Source of the DNA: JAVBJV01 sp031546815
Lineage (GTDB): Bacteria; Pseudomonadota; Alphaproteobacteria; Acetobacterales; Acetobacteraceae
Assembly: GCA_031546815.1 (NCBI GenBank)
Contig: JAVBJV010000027.1
Coordinates: forward strand, 101,915 to 165,914
Length of the DNA stretch: 64,000 nt
Reading direction: 5' to 3'
The notes beneath the pieces were generated by a model. The model made no database searches, was not told the DNA's origin, and saw only the letters and a list, made by a program, of their open reading frames with translations. Of this stretch, positions 53,355 to 62,194 are shown piece by piece. The first letter of the stretch is position 1. Every line of letters starts with the position of its first letter. The position numbers were made by a program, and so were the translations under genes.

Positions 53355-53373
53355 ATCTTGCGTCTCCTGTATT

Positions 53374-54540
53374 TTACCGCTGGCGGTGCTGGTTGAATTC
53401 ACGCTCGAGCTTCTGCGAGTATTTCGACATCGCGAAGCAGAAGCAGAAATAGATCACGCCCACGAAGATATAGACCTCCATCCCGAAGCCCTGCCACGCA
53501 GGTTCGACGATGGCGGTCTTGCCCGCCGTCAGCAGATCGAAGATGCCGATGATCAGCACCAGCGACGTATCCTTGAAAAACCCGATGAACGTGTTCACCA
53601 GCGGCGGAATCACCAGCCGCAATGCCTGCGGCAGGATGATGAACCCGGTCTTCTGCCAGTAGCTGAGGCCCAGCGAATCCGCCGCCTCGTACTGGCCCTT
53701 GGACAGCGCCTGCAAACCACCACGCACCACTTCCGCCAGGTATGCCCCAGCGAACAGAATAATAGCGATCTGCGCGCGCAGCAGTTTGTCGATGTTGAGG
53801 CCTTCGGGCATGAACAGCGGGAACATCACGCTGGCCATGAACAGCAGCGAGATCAGCGGCACGCCGCGGATCAGCTCCACATACAGCACGCACAGCAACC
53901 GCACCGCCGGCATCTGCGACCGCCGCCCCAGTGCCACCAGCACCGCCAGCGGGAACGCAAAGGCCAGACCGAATGTGGCCAGGATCAGCGTGATCGCCAG
54001 CCCGCCCCATTTTTCCTGCGGCACATAGCTGAGGCCGAACACACCGCCCCACATCAGCACACCGATTGCCGCCAGCGTCACCAGCCAGACGACGGCCAGT
54101 TCCCAGCGCCAGAAACGGCGCATCATGGAAACCGCGTACAGGAAGATGAACAGCCCGATGCAGATCGCCGGGCGCCATTGCTCGAAATACGGATACAAGC
54201 CGAACAGGATGAAGCGGTACTTCTCGACCGCCACTGCCCAGCACGCGCCCGTCCCCTGCAACTGGCGACAGGCGGAGGTGTCGATGTTGCGGATGGTGTC
54301 CGCCGTGATCGGCGCTTCCATGCCAGGCAGCCACCAGATCGCGTTCAGGAATGCCCAGTCGACGAACCCGATCGCCCAGCGGATGATCAGATAGATCAGC
54401 GCCAGCGTAACCGCCGTGGAGATCCACGAGCCGAACAGATTGGCCCGCATCCACGCCCACGGCCCGTAAACACTGGCCGGCGGATGTTCGCGTGCTTCAA
54501 GCGGAGTGTGCATCTGCGATGTTGGTACGTTCATGTTCAA
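53374..54540 (-). CDS. aapM: amino-acid ABC transporter permease AapM
   Basis: 388 residues. An inner-membrane permease with an extended N-terminal region of several helices typical of AapM, then the HisM-type core: [35 protein letters not shown] near 198-232 and the EAA-loop region [23 protein letters not shown] near 305. It ends [12 protein letters not shown]. Its start overlaps the aapQ stop by four bases (ATGA), so the two are translationally coupled. Confidence 0.95.
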   Translation of the reverse strand: MNMNVPTSQMHTPLEAREHPPASVYGPWAWMRANLFGSWISTAVTLALIYLIIRWAIGFVDWAFLNAIWWLPGMEAPITADTIRNIDTSACRQLQGTGACWAVAVEKYRFILFGLYPYFEQWRPAICIGLFIFLYAVSMMRRFWRWELAVVWLVTLAAIGVLMWGGVFGLSYVPQEKWGGLAITLILATFGLAFAFPLAVLVALGRRSQMPAVRLLCVLYVELIRGVPLISLLFMASVMFPLFMPEGLNIDKLLRAQIAIILFAGAYLAEVVRGGLQALSKGQYEAADSLGLSYWQKTGFIILPQALRLVIPPLVNTFIGFFKDTSLVLIIGIFDLLTAGKTAIVEPAWQGFGMEVYIFVGVIYFCFCFAMSKYSQKLEREFNQHRQR

Positions 54541-55742
54541 CGCTCCACCAGCGCAATGTGTTTGTTATACCAGTTCATAAACAGGCTGATCGACAGGCTG
54601 ATGGTCAGATAAACCGCCATGATGATGGCAATCCCCTCGATCGCCTGCCCCGTCTGGTTCAGCGTTGTATTGGCAAACGACACGATGTCCTGATAGCCGA
54701 TCGCCACCGCCAGCGAACTGTTTTTGGTAATGTTCAGATACTGGCTGGTCATCGGCGGGATGATCACGCGCAACGCCTGCGGCAGCACCACCCGGCGCAT
54801 CACCACGCCGCGCCGCAGCCCCAGCGCGTTGGCGGCTTCCCACTGGCCCTGATGCACAGCCAGAATGCCCGAACGTACAATCTCGGCGATGAAGGCCGCC
54901 GTGTACAGCACCAGCCCGACCAGCAGCGCCACGTATTCCGGCGACAGCGTCAGACCGCCACGGAAGTTGAAGCCGCGCAGCGCCGGTGTATCCCACACGA
55001 ACGGTGCGCCATGCAGACCCCAGAGCAGCGTCGGCACGCCGATCATGAACAGCAGCGCCATCGGCCAGGTGCGCGGACGCACGCCGGTCGCTTCCTGCCG
55101 CTTGGTCGCGTACCGCGCCCACAGGAAGGTCAGCCCCGCGCCGATCAGCAGCGCGGAAATACCCCACAGATTCCCCGTTTCCCACACCAGCGACGGCACC
55201 ATCAGCCCGCGATTGGAAACGAATACGCCGCTCACAGGGTTCAGCGCCGCGCGCGGGCCGGGCAGGCCCTGTAACAGCGTGTACCAGAACAGCAATTGCA
55301 GCAGCAGCGGCAGATCGCGGATCACTTCGACGTAGATCGCCGTCAGCTTCGCCAGCAGCCAGTTCTTCGACAACCGCCCGATACCCACCAGTGTACCCAG
55401 AATGGTCGCCAGCACGATCCCGATGACCGCCACTTTCAGTGTGTTCAGCACGCCAACCATCAGCGCGCGGAAATAGGTATGCGTCGGGCTGTACTCGATC
55501 AGGCTCTCGCCGATCGGCAGCCCCGCCTCGCGGTCCAGGAAGCCGAAGCCGGTGGCGATTTTGCGCACTTCCAGATTGTGCTGGGTGTTCGAGATCAGAA
55601 ACCACAGCACGCCCACCACAAACCCGACAATCAGGACCTGCCAGACGAAGCTGCGGAACATCGGGTCCGACCAGGACAAGCTCATCCGTCGCCGTTTGGC
55701 GACACGGGCAGGCGCGTAACGTGGATCGGCGGTTTCCGACAT
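54537..55742 (-). CDS. aapQ: amino-acid ABC transporter permease AapQ
   Basis: 401 residues from the ATG at 55742, with AGAGGA upstream; an extended frame starts at 55796. About eight helices. The permease core shows VLATILGTLVGIGRLSKNWLLAKLTAIYVEVIRDLP near 110-145 and the EAA loop EAANALGLRRGVVMRRVVLPQALRVIIPP near 305-333. It forms the membrane heterodimer with AapM. It is separated from aapJ by a terminator-like hairpin, which would keep binding protein levels above permease levels. Confidence 0.95.
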   Translation of the reverse strand: MSETADPRYAPARVAKRRRMSLSWSDPMFRSFVWQVLIVGFVVGVLWFLISNTQHNLEVRKIATGFGFLDREAGLPIGESLIEYSPTHTYFRALMVGVLNTLKVAVIGIVLATILGTLVGIGRLSKNWLLAKLTAIYVEVIRDLPLLLQLLFWYTLLQGLPGPRAALNPVSGVFVSNRGLMVPSLVWETGNLWGISALLIGAGLTFLWARYATKRQEATGVRPRTWPMALLFMIGVPTLLWGLHGAPFVWDTPALRGFNFRGGLTLSPEYVALLVGLVLYTAAFIAEIVRSGILAVHQGQWEAANALGLRRGVVMRRVVLPQALRVIIPPMTSQYLNITKNSSLAVAIGYQDIVSFANTTLNQTGQAIEGIAIIMAVYLTISLSISLFMNWYNKHIALVER

Positions 55743-55887
55743 TAATCCTCTATCCCAGACTTTGGGGCCTGATTGCCCGAATTCAGCCACACGCACCCAG
55801 CGGCGCGTACGAACGGGGTAGTATCCCCATCCCGTTAACCTCTGTCACGACTTTACACGCAGGAAATCGCCCGCTTGCGCCATTTAG

Positions 55888-55922
55888 AATAAAACACGCA
55901 CCCTTTATGCAAGAGTGCGTGT
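55888..55922 (-). terminator. terminator/attenuator between aapJ and aapQ
   Basis: ACACGCAC pairs with GTGCGTGT around CCTTTATGCAAGA, with TTTTATTC following on the minus strand. A partial terminator here is common between binding-protein and permease genes. Confidence 0.75.
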
Positions 55923-55949
55923 AAATTTCGTCGTCAAACTGTATTAAAA

Positions 55950-56975
55950 TTAGCGGATCGGCGGGGCGTAAATCAAACCGCCATTCGTCCACAGTTCATT
56001 CCGGCCGCGCGGCACACCAAGCGGGGTGATATTCCGGGTGAAGCTCTCCCCATAATTGCCAACCAACTTCACAATATTATACGCCCAAGCATTATCCACC
56101 CCCAGCATCTTGCCAAGGTCGCCAGTTTTACCAACGAAACGCTGGATATCGGGGTTGGTGCTGTTCATGTGCTGGTCGATATTGGCACTGGTCAGCCCCA
56201 GTTCTTCCGCCGCCATCATCGCGTAGACCGACCACCGCACCAGATCGGCGAAGCGCGGATCGCCCTGGCGCACCAGCGGGCCCAGCGGTTCCTTGCTGAT
56301 CAGTTCCGGCAGGATCACGTAGTCACCCGCCCGGTCGCCCTGCGTGCTGCGCACGGCGGCCAGCCCGGACTGGTCGGTGGTGTAGGCGTCACACCGCCCG
56401 GCAAAGAACGCCGCATTCACGTCGTCGAATTTTTCGATCAGCACCGGCGTGAACGTCATGTTGTTGGTGCGGAAGTAATCCGCCACGTTCAGTTCGGTGG
56501 TCGTGCCCGGCTGCATGCAGATGGTCGAGCCATTCAGCTGCCGTGCCGAGGTGATGTTGGCCGACTTGCGCACCATGAAGCCCTGGCCGTCGTAGAAATT
56601 GACGCCCACGAAGTCGAACCCCAGCGACGCATCGCGCGTCAGCGTGAAGGTGGTGTTGCGCGCCAGGATATCGACCTCGCCCGATTGCAGCGCGGTGAAC
56701 CGCACCTGCGAGGACAGGCCGACGAAACGCACCTTGCTTGCATCGCCGAAGATCGCGGTGGCGACGGCGCGGCACACATCCACATCCAGCCCGCGCCAGT
56801 TGCCCGCGCTGTCCGGCAGCGAGAACCCGGCCACGCCCGAGCTGACCCCGCAATTCAGCTGCCCGCGCGCCTTGATGGCATCGAGCGTCGAGGCCGCCGA
56901 CGTTTGCGCCTGTGCGGCTGTCACGCCGATCACGGTCGCCACGGCCAGGGCAGCGAAGGTTTTCAGAACCTGCAT
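55950..56975 (-). CDS. aapJ: amino-acid ABC transporter binding protein AapJ, copy 1
   Basis: 341 residues. Signal peptide MQVLKTFAALAVATVIGVTA with cleavage near AQAQ. A SBP family 3 protein of the AapJ type: LNCGVSSGVAGFSLPD near 41, WRGLDVDVCRAVATAIFGD near 60, RFTALQSGEVDILARNT near 88, and VGNYGESFTRNITPLGVPRG near 307. Periplasmic, delivers L-amino acids to AapQMP. Directly upstream of aapQ, so the most likely partner of that transporter. Two more paralogues follow upstream. Confidence 0.95.
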   Translation of the reverse strand: MQVLKTFAALAVATVIGVTAAQAQTSAASTLDAIKARGQLNCGVSSGVAGFSLPDSAGNWRGLDVDVCRAVATAIFGDASKVRFVGLSSQVRFTALQSGEVDILARNTTFTLTRDASLGFDFVGVNFYDGQGFMVRKSANITSARQLNGSTICMQPGTTTELNVADYFRTNNMTFTPVLIEKFDDVNAAFFAGRCDAYTTDQSGLAAVRSTQGDRAGDYVILPELISKEPLGPLVRQGDPRFADLVRWSVYAMMAAEELGLTSANIDQHMNSTNPDIQRFVGKTGDLGKMLGVDNAWAYNIVKLVGNYGESFTRNITPLGVPRGRNELWTNGGLIYAPPIR

Positions 56976-57168
56976 ATCGAAGTCTCCCGTTGGAGAAGAA
57001 AGCCATGCCTCACCCTGCCAGCAGATCGGCCTGCGGAAAAGGCCCGCGCCGGTATGAGGCGGTATTTCGCAAAATTTTACTTTTTACCGCGGCCCCATGC
57101 CGAAATTTTTCTCTTTCCCCCACAAACCACGAAAAATCCACCGCCGCCTTAATCTGGGTTTGAGGCGG
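56976..57168. other. aapJ leader region
   Basis: Non-coding stretch between aapJ copy 1 and the structured repeat. It contains GAAAAATTTCGG and GTAAAATTTTGC tracts and must hold the aapJ promoter; I cannot place the promoter elements with confidence. Confidence 0.4.
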
Positions 57169-57297
57169 TTTGAGAATGCGCTGGTGTGAGTCGGCTGGCG
57201 GTGTTCTTCGAGAACCGGCGCGCAGCGGGCGCTTGCCCGTGAGCACCGGAAGCGCAGAAAACGCCGTCAGAGGACCACACCAGTTAGCATTATCAAA
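57169..57297. repeat. structured intergenic repeat, copy 2
   Basis: About 129 bp, quasi-palindromic: TTTGAGAATGC at the left and GCATTATCAAA at the right, with CTGGTGTG/CACACCAG inside and a central hairpin GGGCGCTTGCCC. It aligns with the reverse complement of copy 1 (46234-46376): GAATGCGCTG.TGTGAGTCG, CGGCGCGCAGCGG.CGCTTG.CCGTGAGCACCGGAAGCG. It lies just downstream of the second aapJ paralogue and upstream of aapJ copy 1. Confidence 0.8.
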
Positions 57298-57302
57298 TGG
57301 CC

Positions 57303-58325
57303 TCAGCGGAGTGGTGGTGCGTACATTAGTCCCCCGCGCGTCCACAGTTCGTTGCTGCCACGCTGGAAGCCAAGCGGGGCCAGGTTGCGCTGGAAGCTCT
57401 CGCCGTAATTGCCGACCAGTTTGACGATGTTATAGGCCCAGTTGTTGCTCACCCCCATCATCTGCCCCAGATCGCCGGTCTTGCCCACGAAGCGCTGGAT
57501 GTCCGGATTGGTGCTGCCCATCTGCTGATCGATATTGGCGCTGGTCAGGCCCAGTTCCTCAGCGGCGATCATCGCGAACAGCGACCAGCGCACCAGATCG
57601 GCAAAACGCGGATCGCCCTGCCGCACCATCGGCCCCAGCGGTTCCTTGCTGATCACTTCGGGCAGGATCACGTTGTCTTCCGGCTTGGCCGATGTGGCGC
57701 GCACGACGACAAGGCTCGACTGGTCGTCAGTCTGCACGTCGCAGCGCCCGCTGTTATACGCGTTGGCGATCTCGTCCAGCGTGCTGAGGATGACCGGCGT
57801 GAATGTCATGTTGTGCGTGCGGAAGTAATCGGCCGCGTTCAGTTCGGTCGTCGTGCCCTGCAGGATGCAGATCGTCGCGCCGTTCAGCTGTCGGGCCGAT
57901 GTCACGCCCAGCGACTTCTTCACCATGAAGCCCTGACCGTCGTAGAAATTAATCCCCGTAAAATCCAGCCCCAGCGACACATCGCGCGACATGGAATAGG
58001 TGGTGATGCGCGACAGCAGATCCACCTCGCCCGACTGCAGCGCCGTGAAGCGGTTCTGCGTGGTCAGCGAGACGAAACGGATCTTCGTCGGATCACCGAA
58101 AATGGCCGAGGACACTGCGCGGCACACATCGATATCCAGCCCGCGCCAGATGCCGCCGCTGTCGGGTTGCGCGAAACCGGCAATCCCCGCATGTGTGCCG
58201 CACAGCAGATGCCCGCGCGACTTGATGGTGTCGATCAGGGATTGTGGTTGCGCCTGTTGCGCCGAGGCCTGCGCGCCAAACAACATCAATGCTGCGCCCG
58301 CGAGAGCACCTTTCCATGAAATCAT
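57303..58325 (-). CDS. AapJ-type amino-acid binding protein, copy 2
   Basis: 340 residues from the ATG at 58325; the frame extends to 58442 without support. Signal peptide MISWKGALAGAALMLFGAQA. Same order and most motifs as copy 1: LLCGTHAGIAGFAQPD, WRGLDIDVCRAVSSAIFGD, RFTALQSGEVDLLSRIT, NLAPLGFQRG. The arrangement with no own permease suggests it shares AapQMP or serves another transporter. Pocket-lining regions differ from copy 1 (for example DVQTDDQSSL versus DAYTTDQSGL), so ligand preference may differ. Confidence 0.9.
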   Translation of the reverse strand: MISWKGALAGAALMLFGAQASAQQAQPQSLIDTIKSRGHLLCGTHAGIAGFAQPDSGGIWRGLDIDVCRAVSSAIFGDPTKIRFVSLTTQNRFTALQSGEVDLLSRITTYSMSRDVSLGLDFTGINFYDGQGFMVKKSLGVTSARQLNGATICILQGTTTELNAADYFRTHNMTFTPVILSTLDEIANAYNSGRCDVQTDDQSSLVVVRATSAKPEDNVILPEVISKEPLGPMVRQGDPRFADLVRWSLFAMIAAEELGLTSANIDQQMGSTNPDIQRFVGKTGDLGQMMGVSNNWAYNIVKLVGNYGESFQRNLAPLGFQRGSNELWTRGGLMYAPPLR

Positions 58326-58434
58326 CTCTTGTCCGTCCCCTTCGCGGGCTGATGCCCTTGCGATTTTTTTGCAGCCATGAAGTCGTGCGATCTTCGGTAG
58401 AAGATTGCCGCATGCGTTTGAGCGAACGCAATAA

Positions 58435-58464
58435 AAAAACACCGGAGAAAAATCCCCGGTGTTT
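58435..58464 (-). terminator. terminator after AapJ copy 3
   Basis: AAACACCGG pairs with CCGGTGTTT around AGAAAAATCC, followed on the minus strand by a run of Ts. It isolates copy 3 from copy 2. Confidence 0.85.
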
Positions 58465-58484
58465 CTGCCGCATTACAATCTGTT

Positions 58485-59510
58485 TCAGCGAATGGGCGGT
58501 GCGTACATCAACCCGCCGCGGTTCCACAGGTTGTTCACTCCGCGCGGCACGCCCAGCGCGCCCCAGGTGCGGTCCCACATCTCGGCGTAATTCCCCACCT
58601 GACTGACGATGTTGAACGCCCAGCGTGCATCCAGACCCAGCGCCTTGCCCATCTCGCCCTCGGCGCCCAGGAAACGGCGGATCTCGGGGTTGGCGCTGTC
58701 GGCAAAGGTGGCGATGTTCTGGCTGGTGATGCCCAGTTCCTCCGCCGTCAGCTGCGCGAAGAACGCCCAGCGCACGATGTCGAACCAGCGATCGTCGCCC
58801 TTGCGCACGGCGGCACCCAGCGGTTCCTTGCTGATCAGGTCGGGCAGCAGCACATACTGATTGGCCTGCTCCCCCTGCCGCAGGCGCAGCGTTGCCAGCG
58901 ACGATGCATCGTTGGTGTAGACATCGCACCGACCGGACAGGAACGCGCGGTTGAGTTCTTCCACATCGGCCATCACCACCGGCGTGAAGGTCATGTTGTG
59001 CTGGCGGAAGTAATCCGCCACGTTCAGTTCGGTGGTCGAGCCCGACTGCGCGCAGATGGTCGCGCCATTCAGATCGCTGGCGGTCTTGGCGCCGGTGGAT
59101 GTGCGAACCAGAAACCCCTGCCCGTCGTAGAAATTGATCGAGGCAAACATCAATCCCAGATTGCCTTCACGCGCCAGCGACCAGGTGGTGTTGCGGATCA
59201 TCACATCCGCCTCGCCCGATTGCAGCACGGTGAAGCGGTTCTGCACGGTGGTGGGAATGAAGCGCACCTTCGTCGCATCACCCAGCACGGCGGCGGCAAT
59301 CGCGCGACAGGATTCAGCGTCGATCCCGCGATAAACGCCCTGCGTATCGGGTGCGGCGAAGCCTACTACATTGGTGGCAACGGCACAGTTCAACACACCA
59401 CGCGCGCGCACAATCTCGAGCGTGGATTGCGTCGGCTGCGCCTGTGCACCACCTGTCAGTATTGCCAGCCCAGTCAGAAATGCAGCGCAATGTGCAAGCT
59501 TACGCAACAT
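58485..59510 (-). CDS. AapJ-type amino-acid binding protein, copy 3
   Basis: 341 residues. Signal peptide MLRKLAHCAAFLTGLAILTG, cleavage near AQAQ. Motifs follow AapJ: LNCAVATNVVGFAAPD, YRGIDAESCRAIAAAVLGD, RFTVLQSGEADVMIRNT, TWGALGVPRG. It is the most divergent of the three (DAESCRA in place of DxDVCRA, and a changed C-terminal lobe). A terminator follows, so it is probably independently transcribed. Ligand unknown. Confidence 0.88.
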   Translation of the reverse strand: MLRKLAHCAAFLTGLAILTGGAQAQPTQSTLEIVRARGVLNCAVATNVVGFAAPDTQGVYRGIDAESCRAIAAAVLGDATKVRFIPTTVQNRFTVLQSGEADVMIRNTTWSLAREGNLGLMFASINFYDGQGFLVRTSTGAKTASDLNGATICAQSGSTTELNVADYFRQHNMTFTPVVMADVEELNRAFLSGRCDVYTNDASSLATLRLRQGEQANQYVLLPDLISKEPLGAAVRKGDDRWFDIVRWAFFAQLTAEELGITSQNIATFADSANPEIRRFLGAEGEMGKALGLDARWAFNIVSQVGNYAEMWDRTWGALGVPRGVNNLWNRGGLMYAPPIR

Positions 59511-59569
59511 GGGAGCTCTCCTGATGATATGGGCCGTTCTATACCTCTTTTATCGGAAGAAATGCAGCT

Positions 59570-60280
59570 CTATCCGCGCTTGTTCAGCGCGGCCGCAAGA
59601 ATACTCTGTATTTTCTGCGCAGCCTCTGCATCCAGTGGTACATCACCCTGCACCGACGAAACATTAATCGACACATGACCGCCACCTTCATCCAGCCGCT
59701 GCACGGCCTCTTCCAGCTTGCGGATGGTGTCGGGATCCTGATTGGACTGCTGCATCGTGACGATCTGTGCCCGCAGAATATCCCGCACATCCGCCAGCGT
59801 ATCTTCCTTATCCGATGTCGTCTGCACGACTGTGAAAGTCCGGCCGGACGCCATCGCGTCGATTGCGTCCTTTGCCTCTTTCAAACCGCATCCGTGTTGT
59901 TCACGATATAGCTTGATCGCTTCGATCAACCGCCCCTCACGCACAAGCAATTCAATACCGGCCATCGCCTGCGGCGCTACCGGTGCGGGAGCAGACATCG
60001 GTTGCAGAGCCTGCGGATTACGCGCCAAAGCTTCAACAGCATTCTTGGCTGTTCTCAGATCACAATCGCAATACTCGCGATAGCGTTTGATGGCCTCTAT
60101 GTTTCGGCCACGCTGGATCAGCTCAAGCACTTCAGCCAAAGAACCGGCCCCGATCGGTTTGTGCCCGGCTGTGCTGCTTACACTGCCAGCAACAGGCGCA
60201 TTCCGCCTGAGCGTGCGCCAGCCCAGATACAGACCACCCGCCACGCAGGCGGCAACAATGTATTCAATGTCGATATGCAT
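59570..60280 (-). CDS. membrane-anchored protein with two ribosomal L7/L12-like segments
   Basis: 236 residues from the ATG at 60280; the frame runs to 60607, but the extension lacks a plausible start and looks like shadow sequence. One N-terminal membrane helix (about 6-22). Two repeats follow, at about 48-86 (EVLELIQRGRNIEAIKRYRE, LRTAKNAVEAL) and 108-145 (IELLVREGRLIEAIKLYREQ, CGLKEAKDAIDAM). Each resembles the C-terminal L7/L12 domain (I-K-x-Y/V-R-E, G-L-K-E-A-K). A C-terminal helical tail follows. Function is unknown; it is clearly not a ribosomal stalk protein because of the membrane anchor. Confidence 0.72.
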   Translation of the reverse strand: MHIDIEYIVAACVAGGLYLGWRTLRRNAPVAGSVSSTAGHKPIGAGSLAEVLELIQRGRNIEAIKRYREYCDCDLRTAKNAVEALARNPQALQPMSAPAPVAPQAMAGIELLVREGRLIEAIKLYREQHGCGLKEAKDAIDAMASGRTFTVVQTTSDKEDTLADVRDILRAQIVTMQQSNQDPDTIRKLEEAVQRLDEGGGHVSINVSSVQGDVPLDAEAAQKIQSILAAALNKRG

Positions 60281-60349
60281 GGGGCGGTCCACTACCACGC
60301 ACGGCATATCTGTGTCATGCAAAGCCGATAAAAATCGGGGGAAACCACT

Positions 60350-61306
60350 ATGCTGACACTCTCCGCACCGCAGATCCGCGACGCCCTGCCCTGGTCCGCG
60401 TTGATCGACGCATTGCGCACCATGTTCCGCGACGGTTGTCAGGCGCCGGTGCGTCACGCACACCCCATCGCCCAGCCCGACGCGCCCGAGGCGACGTTGC
60501 TGCTGATGCCCGCCTGGCAGGAAGGCAACGCCGCCACGCACTATACGGGCGTGAAGATCGTGCATGTCGCCCCTGGCAATCGCGCCAAGGGCATTCCCGC
60601 CGTGCAAGCGGTGTATCTTCTCTCCGACGCCTCAACCGGCGTGCCGTGTGCGTTGCTGGACGGCGGCGAACTGACCGACCGCCGCACCGCCGCCGCATCG
60701 GTACTGGCGGGCACGTATCTGGCGCGTGCGGACAGCGCGCGATTGCTGATCATGGGCGCTGGCAAGATCGCGCACGCATTGGCCGAAGCATGGTGTTCGC
60801 ACTTCCCGATCACCGACGTGATGATCTGGACCCGCCGCCCCGAAGCCGCCCGCGACTTTGCCGCAGAACTTGCATCGCACGGCATCCCTGCCCGCGCTGT
60901 TGCCGATGCGGCGGAAGCTGCATCGCAGGCCGACATCATCAGCTGCGCGACACTCGCCACCACGCCCATCCTGCACGGCGCATGGGTTCGCCCCGGCACG
61001 CATGTCGATCTGGTCGGCGCATTCCGCCGCAACATGCGGGAAGCGGATGCTGCGTTACTCGCCCGTGCATCGGTGTTCGTAGACACGCTGGTGGGCGCTG
61101 AAACCGAAGCGGGCGACATCGTGCAGGCGCAGGCGGAAGGCGCGATCCCGACAGAGCACGTGCGTGGAGATCTGCACGCGCTCTGTCGTCAGCAGATCGA
61201 CGGCCGCACGCGTGATGACGAGATCACCGTGTTCAAATCGGTCGGCGCCGCACTGGAAGATCTCGCCGCCGCCATTCTGGTGATGGAGCGGCACAGCGCA
61301 TCATGA
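60350..61306 (+). CDS. ornithine cyclodeaminase / mu-crystallin family protein
   Basis: 318 residues. An NAD(P)-dependent family that includes ornithine cyclodeaminase, alanine dehydrogenase and pyrroline-2-carboxylate reductase. HYTGVKIVHVAPGN near 64-77 carries the substrate-binding Lys, LLDGGELTDRRTAAASVLAG near 101-120, the dinucleotide loop LLIMGAGKIAHALAEA near 132, and HVDLVGAFRRNMREAD near 215. The C-terminal DEITVFKSVGAALEDLAAA is conserved. The exact substrate cannot be assigned. The stop overlaps that of the convergent rsmI. Confidence 0.88.
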   Translation: MLTLSAPQIRDALPWSALIDALRTMFRDGCQAPVRHAHPIAQPDAPEATLLLMPAWQEGNAATHYTGVKIVHVAPGNRAKGIPAVQAVYLLSDASTGVPCALLDGGELTDRRTAAASVLAGTYLARADSARLLIMGAGKIAHALAEAWCSHFPITDVMIWTRRPEAARDFAAELASHGIPARAVADAAEAASQADIISCATLATTPILHGAWVRPGTHVDLVGAFRRNMREADAALLARASVFVDTLVGAETEAGDIVQAQAEGAIPTEHVRGDLHALCRQQIDGRTRDDEITVFKSVGAALEDLAAAILVMERHSAS

Positions 61307-62194
61307 CCCCTCGCGCGCCAGTTCCAGCGCGCGGGCATACACTTCCTTCTTCGGTCGCCCGGTCGCCGTGGCCACCAGCGCCGCTGCGTCGCGCACGCTG
61401 TTCTGCGTCAGCGCCGCACGCAGGGCGGCGTCGATGTCCACATCGGCACCCGCCGCATCGGTGTTCGGGCCGACCACAACGGTGATCTCTCCGCGTGCTG
61501 CGTTTTCGGCGTAATGCGCTGCCAGTTCTGGCAGCGGTCCGCGCCGCACTTCCTCGAACTTCTTGGTCAGCTCGCGCGCCACCGCCGCCGGGCGGTCGCC
61601 GAACACCTGCGCCAGATCGGCCAGCATCTCGGCCAGACGATGCGGGGCTTCGTACCACAGCAACGTCGTGGACAGGCCCGCGCGTTCCGCCGCACGGATG
61701 GTGCCGAACGCCGCACAGCGCGCCGCCGATTTGGGTGGGGCAAATCCCAGCATCATGAACGGCAGCGGCGGCAACCCCGACAAGGTCAGCGCCATCACCG
61801 ACGCCACCGGCCCCGGCACCGCGCTTACCCGCACCCCCGCCGCGATCACCGCGCGCACCAGCCGGTAGCCGGGGTCCGAGACCAGCGGCGTTCCGGCATC
61901 GGACACCAGCGCCACCCGCTTGCCCTCGGCCAGAGCGTTGAGAACCCTTGGGATCACGCTGTCTTCATTATACTCGTGCAACGGCCACAACGGGCGCGAA
62001 AGCTGGATTCGTGCCAGAAGTTGAATCGTTACTCGACTGTCCTCGCATAAAATTATATGTGCATCTTGTAATGTCGTAATGCTTCGGGGCGACAGATCGC
62101 CCAGATTACCAATGGGTGTCGCAACCAGAACCAGCTCGGCTGGTGCCGCAACTGAAAGGCCTTTCCGTGAATCGTCGTGGTTTGATTCGTTCAT
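61301..62194 (-). CDS. rsmI: 16S rRNA (cytidine-2'-O)-methyltransferase RsmI
   Basis: 297 residues. A tetrapyrrole-methylase-fold SAM enzyme that methylates C1402 of 16S rRNA. LVLVATPIGNLGDLSPRS near 22-39, ILCEDSRVT near 48, HEYNEDSVI near 75, and VALVSDAGTPLVSDPGYRLVR near 94-114 are family signatures, with GFAPPKSAAR near 151. The C-terminal Ala-rich helical part is normal. Its 5' end overlaps the start of the divergent LppC-like gene, so the two share a promoter region. Confidence 0.95.
   Translation of the reverse strand: MNESNHDDSRKGLSVAAPAELVLVATPIGNLGDLSPRSITTLQDAHIILCEDSRVTIQLLARIQLSRPLWPLHEYNEDSVIPRVLNALAEGKRVALVSDAGTPLVSDPGYRLVRAVIAAGVRVSAVPGPVASVMALTLSGLPPLPFMMLGFAPPKSAARCAAFGTIRAAERAGLSTTLLWYEAPHRLAEMLADLAQVFGDRPAAVARELTKKFEEVRRGPLPELAAHYAENAARGEITVVVGPNTDAAGADVDIDAALRAALTQNSVRDAAALVATATGRPKKEVYARALELAREGS

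Noticed and set aside
59570..60607. 345-residue version of the L7/L12-like protein
   Set aside because: The extra 109 N-terminal residues overlap the start of the divergent OCD-family gene and have shadow-like composition; a membrane helix follows the ATG at 60280.
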